Below, one piece after another: positions 20,258 to 29,477 of a stretch of DNA of 43,270 nt (positions are counted from its first letter, which is position 1; each line of letters begins with the position of its first letter). Where the stretch lies: assembly GCF_023898865.1 (NCBI RefSeq), contig NZ_JAGSOV010000016.1, positions 1-43,270 of the forward strand, written 5' to 3'. Made by a program: the position numbers and the translations under genes. The DNA is from Pseudonocardia humida. GTDB lineage: Bacteria > Actinomycetota > Actinomycetes > Mycobacteriales > Pseudonocardiaceae. The notes below the pieces were generated by a model. The model made no database searches, was not told the origin of the DNA, and worked only from the letters and a program-made list of their open reading frames with translations.

Positions 20258-20773
20258 TCAGGCGAGCTCGAGCGTGTAGTTGATGAGCCCGCCGTCGACC
20301 GAGGTGACGCTGACGTTCAGGTCGATGCTCTCTCCGCCGCCGGTGACCGCGCAGGTCACCGACTTGCCCACCTCGGGGGCCAGGTCGCCGGCGCAGTCGG
20401 CGCCGTCGACCTCGGTCTGCAGCTCCTGGGCCACCTGCTCGGCGACCTTGCGGTCCAGCAGGGCCTTGGCGACCGGGCGCGCCTCGGTGGTGATGTCGAA
20501 GTTGGCCTGGTCGCCCTGCAGGGAGGTGACCGTGGCGACGGCGTCGACCGGCTGGCCGTCCACGGTGAACTCGCAGCGGACCGTCTTGCCCACCTCGGCG
20601 TCGAGGTCCTCGGGGCAGGTCACGCCGTCGGCGGTGATCCCCTGCTCGGTCAGCTTCCCGCCGATCGCGGACGCCACGTCGTCCTTCGGCACGCTGCCCG
20701 AGCAGCCGGCCAGGCCGGCGCCGAGCACGACGACCAGGCCCGCGGTCGCCAGGCCCCTGCTGATGCTGCTCAT
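20258..20773 (-). CDS. DUF4333 lipoprotein with two tandem domains
   Basis: A 171-residue exported lipoprotein. The signal peptide ends in the lipobox LAGC (preceded by GLVVVLGAGLAGCSGS). The mature part contains two similar units, one with VTCPEDLDAEVGKTVRCEF and the second with ADCAGDLAPEVGKSVTCAV. Each has a conserved Cys pair probably forming a disulfide, and the spacing matches DUF4333 repeats of actinobacterial envelope proteins. Function unknown. I chose ATG 20773 because of the GGGGGAA site; a GTG four codons upstream is possible. It may start the nnr-alr-tsa operon, since the next upstream gene is divergent. Confidence 0.87.
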   Translation of the reverse strand: MSSISRGLATAGLVVVLGAGLAGCSGSVPKDDVASAIGGKLTEQGITADGVTCPEDLDAEVGKTVRCEFTVDGQPVDAVATVTSLQGDQANFDITTEARPVAKALLDRKVAEQVAQELQTEVDGADCAGDLAPEVGKSVTCAVTGGGESIDLNVSVTSVDGGLINYTLELA

Positions 20774-20988
20774 CGGTTCCCCCACACGAGTAGGGCCGCC
20801 CCCGGCGGCCAGCCGTGCGATCGTTCGCTGAACACGGGGGCGGCGTTATCCGCTGCATACGTCGTGTGGCGTAGATCTCTCGCCGGTTCGACCGTACGGG
20901 TGTCACCCGCCCGTCCCACGCCCAGATGGACCCGCGCGTGGTCGCGGGCCGCGACCGTGCCGTTCGCGCGGTCCACCGCCGCGACGGA

Positions 20989-20994
20989 TAGCGT
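20989..20994 (+). promoter_or_regulatory. Possible -10 box for a leaderless transcript
   Basis: TAGCGT ends 6 bases before the GTG at 21001, and no Shine-Dalgarno site is visible. This fits leaderless transcription, which is common in actinobacteria. No convincing -35 element; tentative. Confidence 0.3.
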
Positions 20995-21000
20995 TGCGGT

Positions 21001-21831
21001 GTGACGACGACCCGCTCCGGGGTGGCCCGCCCACCGGCACCGCGCAACTCCAAGGACGCGGTGGAGCAGCTGTCCAAGCCCGGGCCGCACCAGGCGCTGC
21101 GCGGCGACCTGGGCATGGTCGGGCTGCCCGGCGTGGTGTTCGCGCCGAGCGAGGGGCTGGGGCTGCCGGCCGTCGCGTTCGGGCACGACTGGCTGCAGCC
21201 CGCCGAGCGCTACGCCGACCTGCTGCGCCACCTAGCCACCTGGGGCATCGTCGCGGCCGCCCCCGGCAGCCACCGCGGCCCGCTGCCCAGCCACGCCGGG
21301 TTCGCCGCCGACCTGCGCACCACCCTGGACGTGTGCGTGGGCGTGCGCCTCGGGGAGGGCAAGGTCAGCGTCGACTCCCGGCGCACCGCGTTCGCCGGGC
21401 ACGGCATCGGCGGCGGCGCGGCGCTGCTGGCCGCCGTCGGCCACCCGCGGGCCGCGGCCGTGGTGACGATCGCCGTCGCGCAGACCCGGCCCTCCGCCCT
21501 GGACGCCGCCCGCGAGCTCACCGTGCCGGTGCTGCACCTGGCCGCGGGCAAGGACACGGTGACCCCGGCGGGCGGCCACGCCGAGCCCATCGCCGCCTCC
21601 GGCGGCGGCCCCGTGTGGCTGCGCACCATCGACAAGGCCACCCACACGGGCTTCCTGGAGGGCTCGCACTGGTCCGACTTCGTGCTCTCCGGCAGCCCCG
21701 ACAACAGGACGCGCCGGATCACCCGGGCCCTGGTGACGGCGTTCCTGCTGGACAAGCTGTGCGGGGAGGACCGGGTCGGCGTCCTCGTCGACGGCAAGGT
21801 CCCCGGCACCACCCTCGCCGAGCGCTCCTGA
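21001..21831 (+). CDS. Alpha/beta-hydrolase-like protein lacking the nucleophile serine
   Basis: A 276-residue protein with the sheet-helix pattern of dienelactone-hydrolase/chlorophyllase-like proteins: PAVAFGHDWLQPAERYADLL (oxyanion region), GIVAAAPGSHRG, then the elbow FAGHGIGGGAALLAAV, VLHLAAGKDTVTP (acid strand) and DKATHTGFLEGSHWSDF (His region). At the elbow the sequence is G133-H-G135-I-G137, so Gly replaces the nucleophilic Ser. Unless another residue serves, it is not a classical esterase; a binding or structural role is possible. The gene is divergent from the lipoprotein gene and ends 6 bases before the convergent phosphoesterase gene. Confidence 0.8.
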   Translation: MTTTRSGVARPPAPRNSKDAVEQLSKPGPHQALRGDLGMVGLPGVVFAPSEGLGLPAVAFGHDWLQPAERYADLLRHLATWGIVAAAPGSHRGPLPSHAGFAADLRTTLDVCVGVRLGEGKVSVDSRRTAFAGHGIGGGAALLAAVGHPRAAAVVTIAVAQTRPSALDAARELTVPVLHLAAGKDTVTPAGGHAEPIAASGGGPVWLRTIDKATHTGFLEGSHWSDFVLSGSPDNRTRRITRALVTAFLLDKLCGEDRVGVLVDGKVPGTTLAERS

Positions 21832-21837
21832 GGGTCG

Positions 21838-22692
21838 TCACGCGCCCGGCGGCAACCGCGCGCGCAGCGCGGCGATCCTCGGCTCCATGGCGTCCCCCGG
21901 CACGCCGAACGCGGTGGGCAGCCCGATCGGGACGCTGGTCGCGACGACGCCCTCGACGAACAGGTCGACCCGGCTGACCGTCGGGCCGCTGACCGAGCGC
22001 AGCGCCGCACCGGGGGCGAGCGCGTCGAGGGTCGTGCCGATCGCGCCGCCGGTCCACACCGGCACCCCGGCCAGGCAACCCGCACTGACCACGTGCGTGT
22101 GCCCGGCGAGGATCATCCGGACGTCGCCGCCGCTGATGGCGGTGGCCAGGTCGGCGGGGTTCTGCAGGGCGATGGCCGCGGCCAGCGGGGTGGGCGAGGG
22201 CAGCGGGGGGTGGTGCAGCGCGAGGACGGTGCCGTGCTCGGCGGGCGTGCGCAGCCGCTCGCGCAGCCGGTCGAGCCGCTCGGCGTCCAGCCACCCGTAG
22301 CCGGCGCCGGGGACGGTGCTGTCCAGCACGACGATGCGCAGGCCGTCGACCACCAGCGCGTGCTCGACGGGCCCGTCGGTGCGCGGCCGGTCGAGGAGGT
22401 GCTCCCGCAGGGCGTCGCGGCGGTCGTGGTTCCCGGCGGCGTACAGCGTCGCGGCGCCGAGCCGGGCCGCGACCGGGGCGACGACGTCGCGCAGGCGCCG
22501 GTACTGCTCCGGGGTGCCGTCCTCGACCAGGTCGCCGGTGAGGACGAGCGCCGCGGGCCGCAGACCGGACGACTCGACGGCGCGGAGCGCCTCGCCGAGC
22601 AGCACCCCGGTGTCGACCGGGTCGCGCGGGGTGCCCCCCGGCGGCCCGACGTGCGGGTCGGTGATGTGGATCAGCGTGTGCGTCGGTCCCAT
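21838..22692 (-). CDS. Calcineurin-like metallophosphoesterase (CpdA type)
   Basis: A 284-residue cytosolic metallophosphoesterase with the dinuclear metal motifs in order: HITDPHVGP (D-x-H), LTGDLVEDG, AAGNHDRRD, LALHHPPLP and LAGHTHVVS. This is the class III cyclic nucleotide phosphodiesterase layout (CpdA/Rv0805), though substrate range in this family is broad. It starts 23 bases after the stop of a Ser/Thr kinase gene on the same strand and is probably co-transcribed with it. The end of its frame nearly touches the convergent alpha/beta-hydrolase-like gene. Confidence 0.88.
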   Translation of the reverse strand: MGPTHTLIHITDPHVGPPGGTPRDPVDTGVLLGEALRAVESSGLRPAALVLTGDLVEDGTPEQYRRLRDVVAPVAARLGAATLYAAGNHDRRDALREHLLDRPRTDGPVEHALVVDGLRIVVLDSTVPGAGYGWLDAERLDRLRERLRTPAEHGTVLALHHPPLPSPTPLAAAIALQNPADLATAISGGDVRMILAGHTHVVSAGCLAGVPVWTGGAIGTTLDALAPGAALRSVSGPTVSRVDLFVEGVVATSVPIGLPTAFGVPGDAMEPRIAALRARLPPGA

Positions 22693-22715
22693 CACCCCAG
22701 CCTGGCCGCGTCCGC

Positions 22716-24617
22716 TCAGGTGTAGTACGACGCGAAGCACTCCGCGCTGGTCGCCTCCTCCGGCGCCGCGTCCAGCTGCAGCTCCAGCGGTGTCGTCGAG
22801 CCCGGCGGGAGGACGATGCTGGTGTACGGGTAGCCCGAGGTCTTGCTCCCGTCGTAGCGCTGGGAGGTCGACTCCCCGCCGACGATGCGCCCCTCGTCGT
22901 CGCGCAGCAGGACCACCACCGTGGGCTGGACCTCCTCGGCGAGGGTGGAGGTGGCCTCGCAGCTCACCCGGTAGCTGCGGCCCAGCGAGTCGTCGTCGGG
23001 CGGCTGCAGCTCGGCGGACCCGAAGGTCACCGCCTCCGGCGCGGCGTCGTCCTCCCAGTTGACCGAGGTGACGGTGATGTTCATCCGGGCCGGGCGGACG
23101 GTGTAGGTGTCGGCGCTGCCGTAGGCCAGGCCGTACGAGCTGGCCGCGTTCGTCGCCCCGGGCGGCACCGGGTAGATCGAGACGTCCTCGCCCTGGTTCA
23201 GCACGACGCCGCGGTCGTCGGTGAACGTCACCGTCATGCTCACCGAGCCGACGGTCCACGTCTGCGGGTTCGGGTTGCGCACCCGGATCGACCAGGTGAC
23301 CGCCCACTCGCCCACCCCGTTCTGCACGGGGGTGAACCCGAAGTCGGCGACCTCCAGGTCGGCGCGTCCGGGGGCGGGGTTGACCGCGCCCTGGTAGGTG
23401 ACCGTGCCGGGACCGCCGGTCGGTGCGCCGGCCTCGGTCTGCCCGCCGCCCGCCGGGTCCGGGTCGAGCAGCTGCGGCACCAGGAACACGGCCGCGGCGA
23501 CGACCGCCACCACAGCGGCCACGGCCACGGCGATCCACGTCCGGCGCGACGACCGGCCCTCGGCGCGGTCGGGGCCGGTGCGCTCGGGCGGGGTGGGCGG
23601 GCCGGCGCGGTTCGACGGCGGCGGGACGGCGCGCGTGGTCGGCGCGCCCCCGCTCGCGGCGCGCGGCGCGACCACCGGCAGCCGGGTGGTGTCGAGGTGG
23701 TCGAGGTGGCCGGTGACCTCCTCGTCGAGCTCCTCGATCACGATCGCGGACGGCGGCACCCCGTTCGCGCGCTGCAGGTGCTGGAAGGCCTGGCCGAACT
23801 CCAGCGCGCTGCGCGGCCGGTCGGCCGGGTCCTTGGCCATGGCCCGCTCCAGCAGCGAGCACACGTCGGCGGGCACCCCGCGGGGGCGCAGGTCGGGCAC
23901 GGGGTCGCGGATGACCCGGGCCAGCAGCGGCGCCAGCGAGTGCTCACCCGTCCGCACGAAGGGGGCCGAACCCGCCAGCAGCGTGTAGAGCGTCGAGGCC
24001 AGCGAGTAGAGGTCGGACCGGGCGGTGGGCGGGTGCCCGTCGAGCACCTCGGGCGGCGCGTGCGACAGCGTCGCGGTGACCACACCGGACTGCGTCTGCA
24101 GCGCCCCGCTCATCCGGGCGATGCCGAAGTCGGCCAGCACCGGTTCGCCGTAGCGGGAGACCATCACGTTGTCGGGCTTGATGTCGCGGTGCAGGACGCC
24201 GGAGCGGTGCGCCGTCTCCAGGGCGCCGCTCAGCTTGACCGCGATCTCGGCCACCCGGCGCACGTCGAACGTGCCCTGCCGGTCGAGGTGGTCGGACAGG
24301 GTGCCGCCGGGCAGGTACTCCATCGCCAGGAACGGCGCGCCCTCGGCGGTGGTGCCGCTGTCGTAGACGGTGACGATGTTCGGGTGCTGGGCCAGCGCGC
24401 CGAGGACCTGGCGCTCGCGCTCGAAGCGGGCGACGGTGTCGCCGTCGACGACGCCACCGCTGAGCACCTTGATCGCGACGTCCTGGGCGAAGGCCACGCG
24501 CCGCGCCCGGTAGACGGTGGCGAACCCGCCGCGGCCGATCTCGACGACGTCGCGGTAGCCGCTGATCTCTAACTCGGCGAAGCGGCCCGTCACCGCGTTG
24601 TTGCTCTCCGTCGTCAT
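22716..24617 (-). CDS. Membrane Ser/Thr protein kinase (PknB type), first paralogue
   Basis: A 633-residue receptor-like kinase. The N-terminal kinase domain (about 20-285) is complete: glycine loop GRGGFATV, K50 in VAIKVL, HRDIKPDN (143-150), ADFGIAR, and an APPE motif. A Pro-rich juxtamembrane part (about 300-360) leads to one transmembrane helix (361-383). The extracellular part (about 250 residues) looks like two beta-sandwich domains, the first with EWAVTWSIRVRNPNPQTWTV, the second ending with two or three cysteines. It is a close paralogue of the next upstream kinase in the catalytic domain but not outside the cell. The ATG has AGGA 5 bases upstream. Confidence 0.92.
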   Translation of the reverse strand: MTTESNNAVTGRFAELEISGYRDVVEIGRGGFATVYRARRVAFAQDVAIKVLSGGVVDGDTVARFERERQVLGALAQHPNIVTVYDSGTTAEGAPFLAMEYLPGGTLSDHLDRQGTFDVRRVAEIAVKLSGALETAHRSGVLHRDIKPDNVMVSRYGEPVLADFGIARMSGALQTQSGVVTATLSHAPPEVLDGHPPTARSDLYSLASTLYTLLAGSAPFVRTGEHSLAPLLARVIRDPVPDLRPRGVPADVCSLLERAMAKDPADRPRSALEFGQAFQHLQRANGVPPSAIVIEELDEEVTGHLDHLDTTRLPVVAPRAASGGAPTTRAVPPPSNRAGPPTPPERTGPDRAEGRSSRRTWIAVAVAAVVAVVAAAVFLVPQLLDPDPAGGGQTEAGAPTGGPGTVTYQGAVNPAPGRADLEVADFGFTPVQNGVGEWAVTWSIRVRNPNPQTWTVGSVSMTVTFTDDRGVVLNQGEDVSIYPVPPGATNAASSYGLAYGSADTYTVRPARMNITVTSVNWEDDAAPEAVTFGSAELQPPDDDSLGRSYRVSCEATSTLAEEVQPTVVVLLRDDEGRIVGGESTSQRYDGSKTSGYPYTSIVLPPGSTTPLELQLDAAPEEATSAECFASYYT

Positions 24618-24731
24618 CGAGATCCTGCCCCCACCGAGTGCCGCCGAGCGCAGACGGTAGCAGTCTGACGAGCGCGATCACTCCGTGGAGCTACGCACGG
24701 GACCACTACCAGCGGGTACCCGAACGCGCTG

Positions 24732-26654
24732 TCACGATCCCCCTGGCCGCGCCTTCGCCACGGCCTCCGCCACGACCCGCGGCGCCAGCTCCTCGTCGAC
24801 GTCGACGTCGCTGCTGGCCCCGAAGGCGACGTCGACCTTGACGACGAAGTCGCCGGTGCTGACCCAGATGGCGTCCCGCTTGCCGGTGGTGATCCGCAGC
24901 GCCCGCTCCGCCCCGGCCGGCGGGTCGTACGGGACCGGCCGCCCGACGGTGGCGCAGCGGCCGGCCACCTCGGTGAGCCGGTCCATGAACGCGACCGCGG
25001 CCCCCGGGGCGAACGCGCCCAGGTAGGCGTCGAGCTGGTAGTCCTGGGCCCGGGGGGCGGCGACGCTGCGCTCGACCTCGGCGGTCTTGCCGTCCTGCGG
25101 GACGACGAGGTCGCACCAGAGCACCGAGGCCAGGTCACTGTAGGGTGGCGCGTCGAGCTCGGTGGCCCCCGGCTCGACGTCGTCGGCCCCCAGCAGCAGC
25201 GGCTCCAGGTCGGGGACGCCGACGACGGCCTGCAGGCCGCCGTCGTTCGTGCCGGTCGGGGTGATCTGCCCGGTGGCGCCCTCCCCGTCGACCATGCCGG
25301 GGACGACCACGATCGCGGCCACGACGAGGGCCGCGAGCCCGGCGCCCACGGCGGGCAGCAGCCACGGCCTGCGCCGGGCCGGGCGGTCGTCGCGGTCGGG
25401 CGGGGGCCCGCCCGCGGGCGAGGGACCGGTGCCGCCGGGCGGCGGTGGCGGGGCGGCGTGCCGGCCGGGACCCGGCCCGTGCGCCGGGGGCGCGGGGTGG
25501 TGCGCCGCGGGCGCGGGGTGGTGCGCCGCGGGCGCGGGGTGGTGCGCCGCGGGCGCGGGGTGGTGCGCCGCGGGCGCGGGGTGGAACGCGGTCGGTCCGG
25601 GGTGGGGCGCGGCCGGGACGCGCCGGGACTCCGACGGTCGCGGCACGGGCAGCGGCGGGGCGGCCGGGGGCCGGGCGCCGGACGGCGCCGCGCCGAACGA
25701 CCCGGACGGCGCAGCGGGGGCGGCCGATCCCGGCCATCCGGGCTCCTCGACCGCGACGTCGTCGCCCAGCTGCTCGACGATCAGCGACGACACCGGGACC
25801 CCGTTGGCCCGCTGCAGCTGCTGGAAGCCCTGCCCGAACTCCAGCGCGCTGCGCGGGCGCTCGTTCGGGTCCTTGGCCAGCGCCTGCTCCAGCAGCGCGC
25901 ACACGTCCGGCGGGACGCCTCGGGGGCGCAGGTCGGGCACGGGGTCGCTGAGCACCCGGCCGATCAGCGGGGTGAGCGAGCGCTCGGTGCCGTACACGAA
26001 GGGGGGCTTCCCGGCGAGCAGCGCGTAGAGCGTGGAGGCCAGCGAGTACACGTCCGAGCGGGGCGTCGGCGGGTGGCCCTCCAGGACCTCCGGCGGCGCG
26101 TGCGAGAGCGTCGCGTTCACCACGCCCGACTCCGTCTGCAGCGCCCCGCTCATCCGGGCGATGCCGAAGTCGGCCAGCACGGGCTCGCCGTAGCGGGAGA
26201 ACAGCACGTTGTCGGGCTTGATGTCGCGGTGCAGCACGCCGGTGCGGTGCGCGGTCTCCAGCGCGCCGCAGAGCTTGACGGCGATGTCGGCGACGCGCCG
26301 CACGTCCAGCGTGCCGCGCTGCTTGAGCTGCTCGGACAGCGTGCCGCCGGGCAGGTACTCCATGACCAGGAACGGCGAGCCGTCGGCCGTGGTGGCGCTG
26401 TCGTAGAGCGTGACGATGTAGGGGTGCTGGGCCAGCGCCCCGAGGACCTGGCGCTCCCGCTCGAACCGGGCCCGGGCGAACGGGTCGACCGTGGAGAGGG
26501 TGAGCACCTTGATGGCGACGTCCTGGTGGAACGCGACCCGGCGGGCGCGGTAGACCACCGCGAACCCGCCCCGGCCGATCTCGACCACCCGGTCGTAGCC
26601 GGTGATCCGCGCCGCGGCGAGCATGCTCGTCGCGGCGTCGTTGCCAGTCGTCAT
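24732..26654 (-). CDS. Membrane Ser/Thr protein kinase (PknB type), second paralogue
   Basis: A 640-residue kinase. The catalytic domain (about 18-285) has GRGGFAVV, K49, HRDIKPDN (142-149), ADFGIAR and APPE, and is clearly paralogous to the downstream kinase. The long Pro/Ala/His juxtamembrane region (about 305-430) contains HHPAPAA heptads, followed by a transmembrane helix at about 431-452. The extracellular domain (about 185 residues) includes DLASVLWCDLVVPQDG and RCATVGRPV and resembles a sensor-like domain, with no family name I can give. The frame extends to 26783, but the MTTGNDAATS start matches the MTTESNN start of the paralogue. It is separated from glmM by a terminator. Confidence 0.92.
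   Translation of the reverse strand: MTTGNDAATSMLAAARITGYDRVVEIGRGGFAVVYRARRVAFHQDVAIKVLTLSTVDPFARARFERERQVLGALAQHPYIVTLYDSATTADGSPFLVMEYLPGGTLSEQLKQRGTLDVRRVADIAVKLCGALETAHRTGVLHRDIKPDNVLFSRYGEPVLADFGIARMSGALQTESGVVNATLSHAPPEVLEGHPPTPRSDVYSLASTLYALLAGKPPFVYGTERSLTPLIGRVLSDPVPDLRPRGVPPDVCALLEQALAKDPNERPRSALEFGQGFQQLQRANGVPVSSLIVEQLGDDVAVEEPGWPGSAAPAAPSGSFGAAPSGARPPAAPPLPVPRPSESRRVPAAPHPGPTAFHPAPAAHHPAPAAHHPAPAAHHPAPAAHHPAPPAHGPGPGRHAAPPPPPGGTGPSPAGGPPPDRDDRPARRRPWLLPAVGAGLAALVVAAIVVVPGMVDGEGATGQITPTGTNDGGLQAVVGVPDLEPLLLGADDVEPGATELDAPPYSDLASVLWCDLVVPQDGKTAEVERSVAAPRAQDYQLDAYLGAFAPGAAVAFMDRLTEVAGRCATVGRPVPYDPPAGAERALRITTGKRDAIWVSTGDFVVKVDVAFGASSDVDVDEELAPRVVAEAVAKARPGGS
25480..25584. repeat. 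21-bp tandem repeat in the kinase juxtamembrane region
   Basis: Five copies of TGCGCCGCGGGCGCGGGGTG plus G (21 bp), four identical and the first with a single change. They encode HHPAPAA heptads on the cytosolic side of the kinase. The near-identity suggests recent slippage expansion. Confidence 0.92.
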
Positions 26655-26702
26655 CAGGGATAGGCCTCCGGCTGACGACGCTAGCAACCGGGACCGACAG
26701 AC

Positions 26703-26730
26703 CACCCGTCCGGGGGACCCCGGTCGGGTG
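26703..26730 (-). terminator. Terminator of the rplM-rpsI-glmM operon
   Basis: A 13-bp inverted repeat with one mismatch (26703-26715 with 26718-26730) begins 18 bases beyond the glmM stop. The two central bases imply the inner pairs open to form the loop. Confidence 0.65.
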
Positions 26731-26748
26731 AGCGGGTTCCGCGCTGCG

Positions 26749-28089
26749 TCAGCCGACCGCCGCGACGACCTCGGCCACGCCACCCGCGACCGACTTGGCC
26801 TGCTCGACCGTCGGCGCCTCGACCATCACCCGGACCAGCTGCTCGGTGCCCGAGGGCCGCAGCAGGATGCGCCCGGCGTCGCCCAGCTCGGCCTCGGCCG
26901 CGCGCACCGCCTCCTGCACCGATCGAGCGGTCGCGACCTTGTCGCGGTCGGCCACCGCCACGTTGACCAGGATCTGCGGCAGCGCGCTGACCACGGAGGC
27001 CAGCTCGGCCAGGCTCTTGCCGGTGGCGGCCATGCGGGCCATCAGCCGCAGCGCGGTGAGCACGCCGTCGCCCGTGGTGGCGTGGCCGGGCAGCACCACG
27101 TGCCCGGACTGCTCGCCGCCCAGGCTGAAACCGCCCGCGCGCAGCTCCTCGAGCACGTACCGGTCGCCGACCTGGGTGGTGCGCAGGGCGATCCCGGCCT
27201 CGCGCATGGCGATGTGCAGGCCCAGGTTGCTCATCACGGTGGCCACGAGCGTGTCGCCGACCAGCTCGCCGGCATCGCGCATGGCCAGCGCCAGCACGGC
27301 CATGATCTGGTCGCCGTCGACCTCGGCGCCGGTGGCGTCGACGGCGAGGCAGCGGTCGGCGTCGCCGTCGTGGGCGATGCCCAGGTCGGCCCGGTAGGCC
27401 AGGACCGCCTGCCGCAGGGGCCCGAGGTGGGTCGACCCGACGCCGTCGTTGATGTTGAGCCCGTCCGGCTCGGCGTGCAGCGCGATCACCTCGGCCCCGG
27501 CGCGCCGGTATGCCAGCGGGGCGGCCTCGGAGGCGGCGCCGTGGGCGCAGTCGACGACGACCTTGATGCCGTCCAACCGGGTGCGGGTGCTGCGCAGGAG
27601 GTGCTCGGTGTAGCGGCCGATCGCGTCGGGCAGGTCGCGCACGCGCCCGATGGCGGCACCCGTCGGGCGCGCCGTGGGGCCGGGCATGCCCGCCTCGATC
27701 GCGTCCTCGAGCGCGTCGGGCAGCTTGTGCCCGCCGGAGGCGAACAGCTTGATGCCGTTGTCCGGCATGGCGTTGTGCGACGCGGAGATCATCACGCCCA
27801 GGTCGGCGTCCAGCGCCGCGACCAGGTGCGCCACGGCGGGGGTCGGCAGCACGCCCACCCGCAGCGCGTCGGCGCCCGCCGAGGTGAGCCCGGCCAGCAC
27901 CGCGGCCTCCAGCATCTCGCCGCTGGCTCGCGGGTCGCGCCCGACGATGGCGACGGGTCGGTGGGACCGGTCGCGCTCGGCGAGCACGCGGGCGGCGGAC
28001 GCGGAAAGCGCGACGGCGAGCTCCGGGGTGAGGAGCTCGCCGTTGGCCAGTCCGCGGACGCCGTCGGTACCGAACAGACGGCCGCCCAA
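26749..28089 (-). CDS. glmM: Phosphoglucosamine mutase
   Basis: Converts glucosamine-6-phosphate to glucosamine-1-phosphate for peptidoglycan precursors. 446 residues with [14 protein letters not shown], the phosphoserine loop [15 protein letters not shown] (S104), the metal loop [12 protein letters not shown], the sugar-binding [10 protein letters not shown] and the phosphate-binding [14 protein letters not shown]. The only start that keeps the conserved N-terminus is TTG, 2 bases after the rpsI stop, which implies translational coupling to rpsI. The order rplM-rpsI-glmM matches mycobacteria. Confidence 0.97.
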   Translation of the reverse strand: MGGRLFGTDGVRGLANGELLTPELAVALSASAARVLAERDRSHRPVAIVGRDPRASGEMLEAAVLAGLTSAGADALRVGVLPTPAVAHLVAALDADLGVMISASHNAMPDNGIKLFASGGHKLPDALEDAIEAGMPGPTARPTGAAIGRVRDLPDAIGRYTEHLLRSTRTRLDGIKVVVDCAHGAASEAAPLAYRRAGAEVIALHAEPDGLNINDGVGSTHLGPLRQAVLAYRADLGIAHDGDADRCLAVDATGAEVDGDQIMAVLALAMRDAGELVGDTLVATVMSNLGLHIAMREAGIALRTTQVGDRYVLEELRAGGFSLGGEQSGHVVLPGHATTGDGVLTALRLMARMAATGKSLAELASVVSALPQILVNVAVADRDKVATARSVQEAVRAAEAELGDAGRILLRPSGTEQLVRVMVEAPTVEQAKSVAGGVAEVVAAVG

Positions 28090-28091
28090 GG

Positions 28092-28742
28092 TCAGCGCTT
28101 GCTGTACTGAGGCGCCTTGCGGGCCTTCTTCAGACCGTACTTCTTGCGCTCGATGACCCGCGGGTCGCGGGTGAGGAAGCCGGCCTTCTTCAGCGGCGGG
28201 CGGTCCTCGGAGTCGGCCTCGATCAGGGCCCGGGCGATGGCCAGGCGCAGCGCGCCCGCCTGGCCGGAGGTGCCGCCGCCGTGCAGGTTGGCGAAGATGT
28301 CGAAGCGCTCGGTCTTCTCCACCGTGACCAGGGGCTCCCGGATCAGCTGCTGGTGCAGCTTGTTCGGGAAGTACTGCTCGAGCGACTTGCCGTTGAGCCG
28401 GAACTGCCCGCTGCCCGGCATCAGCCGGACGCGCACCACGGCCTCCTTGCGGCGGCCGACGGTCTGGATGGGCCGGTCGGCGAAGGCCGGGACCTCGGGG
28501 GCGGACAGGTCCACCTCGAAGTCCTCGACGTCGGTGACGTCGGCGTCCTCGACGTCGTCCTGGTACTCGGCGTCGGCGTCGGCCTCGACGATGTCGACGC
28601 CGGCGTCGTCAGCGGCGTCGGCGATCTCGGTGGCCTCGGCGTCGACGGCAGCCTCCTCGACCGCCTCGATCTCCGGCTCGGGGGTGGTCACGGGCTGTCC
28701 CTCTTCCACAGACTCGGTGCCGGTCGCCTCGGGGTTGCTCAC
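28092..28742 (-). CDS. rpsI: Ribosomal protein S9 with long acidic N-terminal extension
   Basis: 216 residues. The C-terminal ~125 residues are normal S9 ([49 protein letters not shown], and the tail [12 protein letters not shown] that reaches the P-site tRNA). The first ~88 residues are an Asp/Glu/Ala-rich low-complexity extension with no basic residues. Actinobacterial S9 often has a modest extension; this one is unusually long. The ATG overlaps the rplM stop (ATGA), and ribosome coupling supports this start rather than an internal one. Confidence 0.97.
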   Translation of the reverse strand: MSNPEATGTESVEEGQPVTTPEPEIEAVEEAAVDAEATEIADAADDAGVDIVEADADAEYQDDVEDADVTDVEDFEVDLSAPEVPAFADRPIQTVGRRKEAVVRVRLMPGSGQFRLNGKSLEQYFPNKLHQQLIREPLVTVEKTERFDIFANLHGGGTSGQAGALRLAIARALIEADSEDRPPLKKAGFLTRDPRVIERKKYGLKKARKAPQYSKR

Positions 28743-29182
28743 TGGGCGACCTGGGTGATCTCGAACGCGGCAGGCTTCTGCGCGCTGTGCGGGTGCTCGG
28801 GGCCCGCGTAGACCTTGAGCTTCTTGCTCATGGCGCGGCCGAGCCGGTTCTTCGGGAGCATTCCCTTGATCGCCTTCTCGACCAGGCGGTCCGGGTGCTT
28901 CTCGATCATCTCGCCGACCGAGCGCTGGCGCAGGCCGCCCGGGTAGCCGCTGTGCCGGTACACGAACTTGTCGGTCCGCTTGTTGCCGGACACCGCGATC
29001 TTCTCGGCGTTGATGATGACGACGAAGTCGCCGGTGTCCATGTGCGGCGCGAACATCGGCTTGTGCTTACCGCGCAGCAGGGTGGCGGCCTGGACGGCCA
29101 GCCGGCCGAGCACCACGTCCGTAGCGTCGATCACATGCCAGGCGCGGGTGATATCGCCGGGCTTGGGGCTGTACGTGGACAC
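28739..29182 (-). CDS. rplM: Ribosomal protein L13
   Basis: 147 residues, normal length. It shows [39 protein letters not shown], the RNA-binding [29 protein letters not shown], and [20 protein letters not shown]. The GTG start has a GAGGTAGG Shine-Dalgarno site. It is the first gene of the rplM-rpsI-glmM operon. A strong promoter and a leader of about 140 bases lie upstream, long enough for L13 feedback control. Confidence 0.97.
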   Translation of the reverse strand: MSTYSPKPGDITRAWHVIDATDVVLGRLAVQAATLLRGKHKPMFAPHMDTGDFVVIINAEKIAVSGNKRTDKFVYRHSGYPGGLRQRSVGEMIEKHPDRLVEKAIKGMLPKNRLGRAMSKKLKVYAGPEHPHSAQKPAAFEITQVAQ

Positions 29183-29279
29183 GGACCTACCTCGTCGCTG
29201 TCGTCTGCTCTTCCGAGTTGCTCGGGAGCTGCTTTCGGTGCGGGGGTGCAGCGGGAACCAGAAGCCCCGACGGGCCGTC

Positions 29280-29301
29280 GCAGCCGTGGCACCACGGTTG
29301 C
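29280..29301 (-). other. Hairpin in the rplM leader
   Basis: GCAACCGTGG and CCACGGCTGC on the coding strand pair with one mismatch around a 2-base centre, about 100 bases upstream of the rplM start codon and inside the predicted leader. It is a candidate for the autoregulatory site bound by L13. The rest of 29183-29332 holds no gene I can support. Confidence 0.4.
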
Positions 29302-29332
29302 GGGCATCCACCCACCGCACTGTCGAAGAACG

Positions 29333-29362
29333 AGAGTACCCGCCGCCGCGGAGCGGGGTCAA
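29333..29362 (-). promoter_or_regulatory. rplM promoter
   Basis: On the minus strand, TTGACC (29362-29357) and TACTCT (29338-29333) are separated by 18 bases, a good housekeeping sigma pair. Transcription would start near 29326 and give a leader of roughly 140 bases. Confidence 0.65.
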
Positions 29363-29477
29363 AACGCCCCCTCCCCAGCGCCGCCGGGCACCGGGGCCAT
29401 CTCCCGGCTACGCCATCCGGTGGGGTCGGTTCGCCCGGGCGCGATGCCAGGAGGGGCTTCCCGGGGCGGAAAACAGC

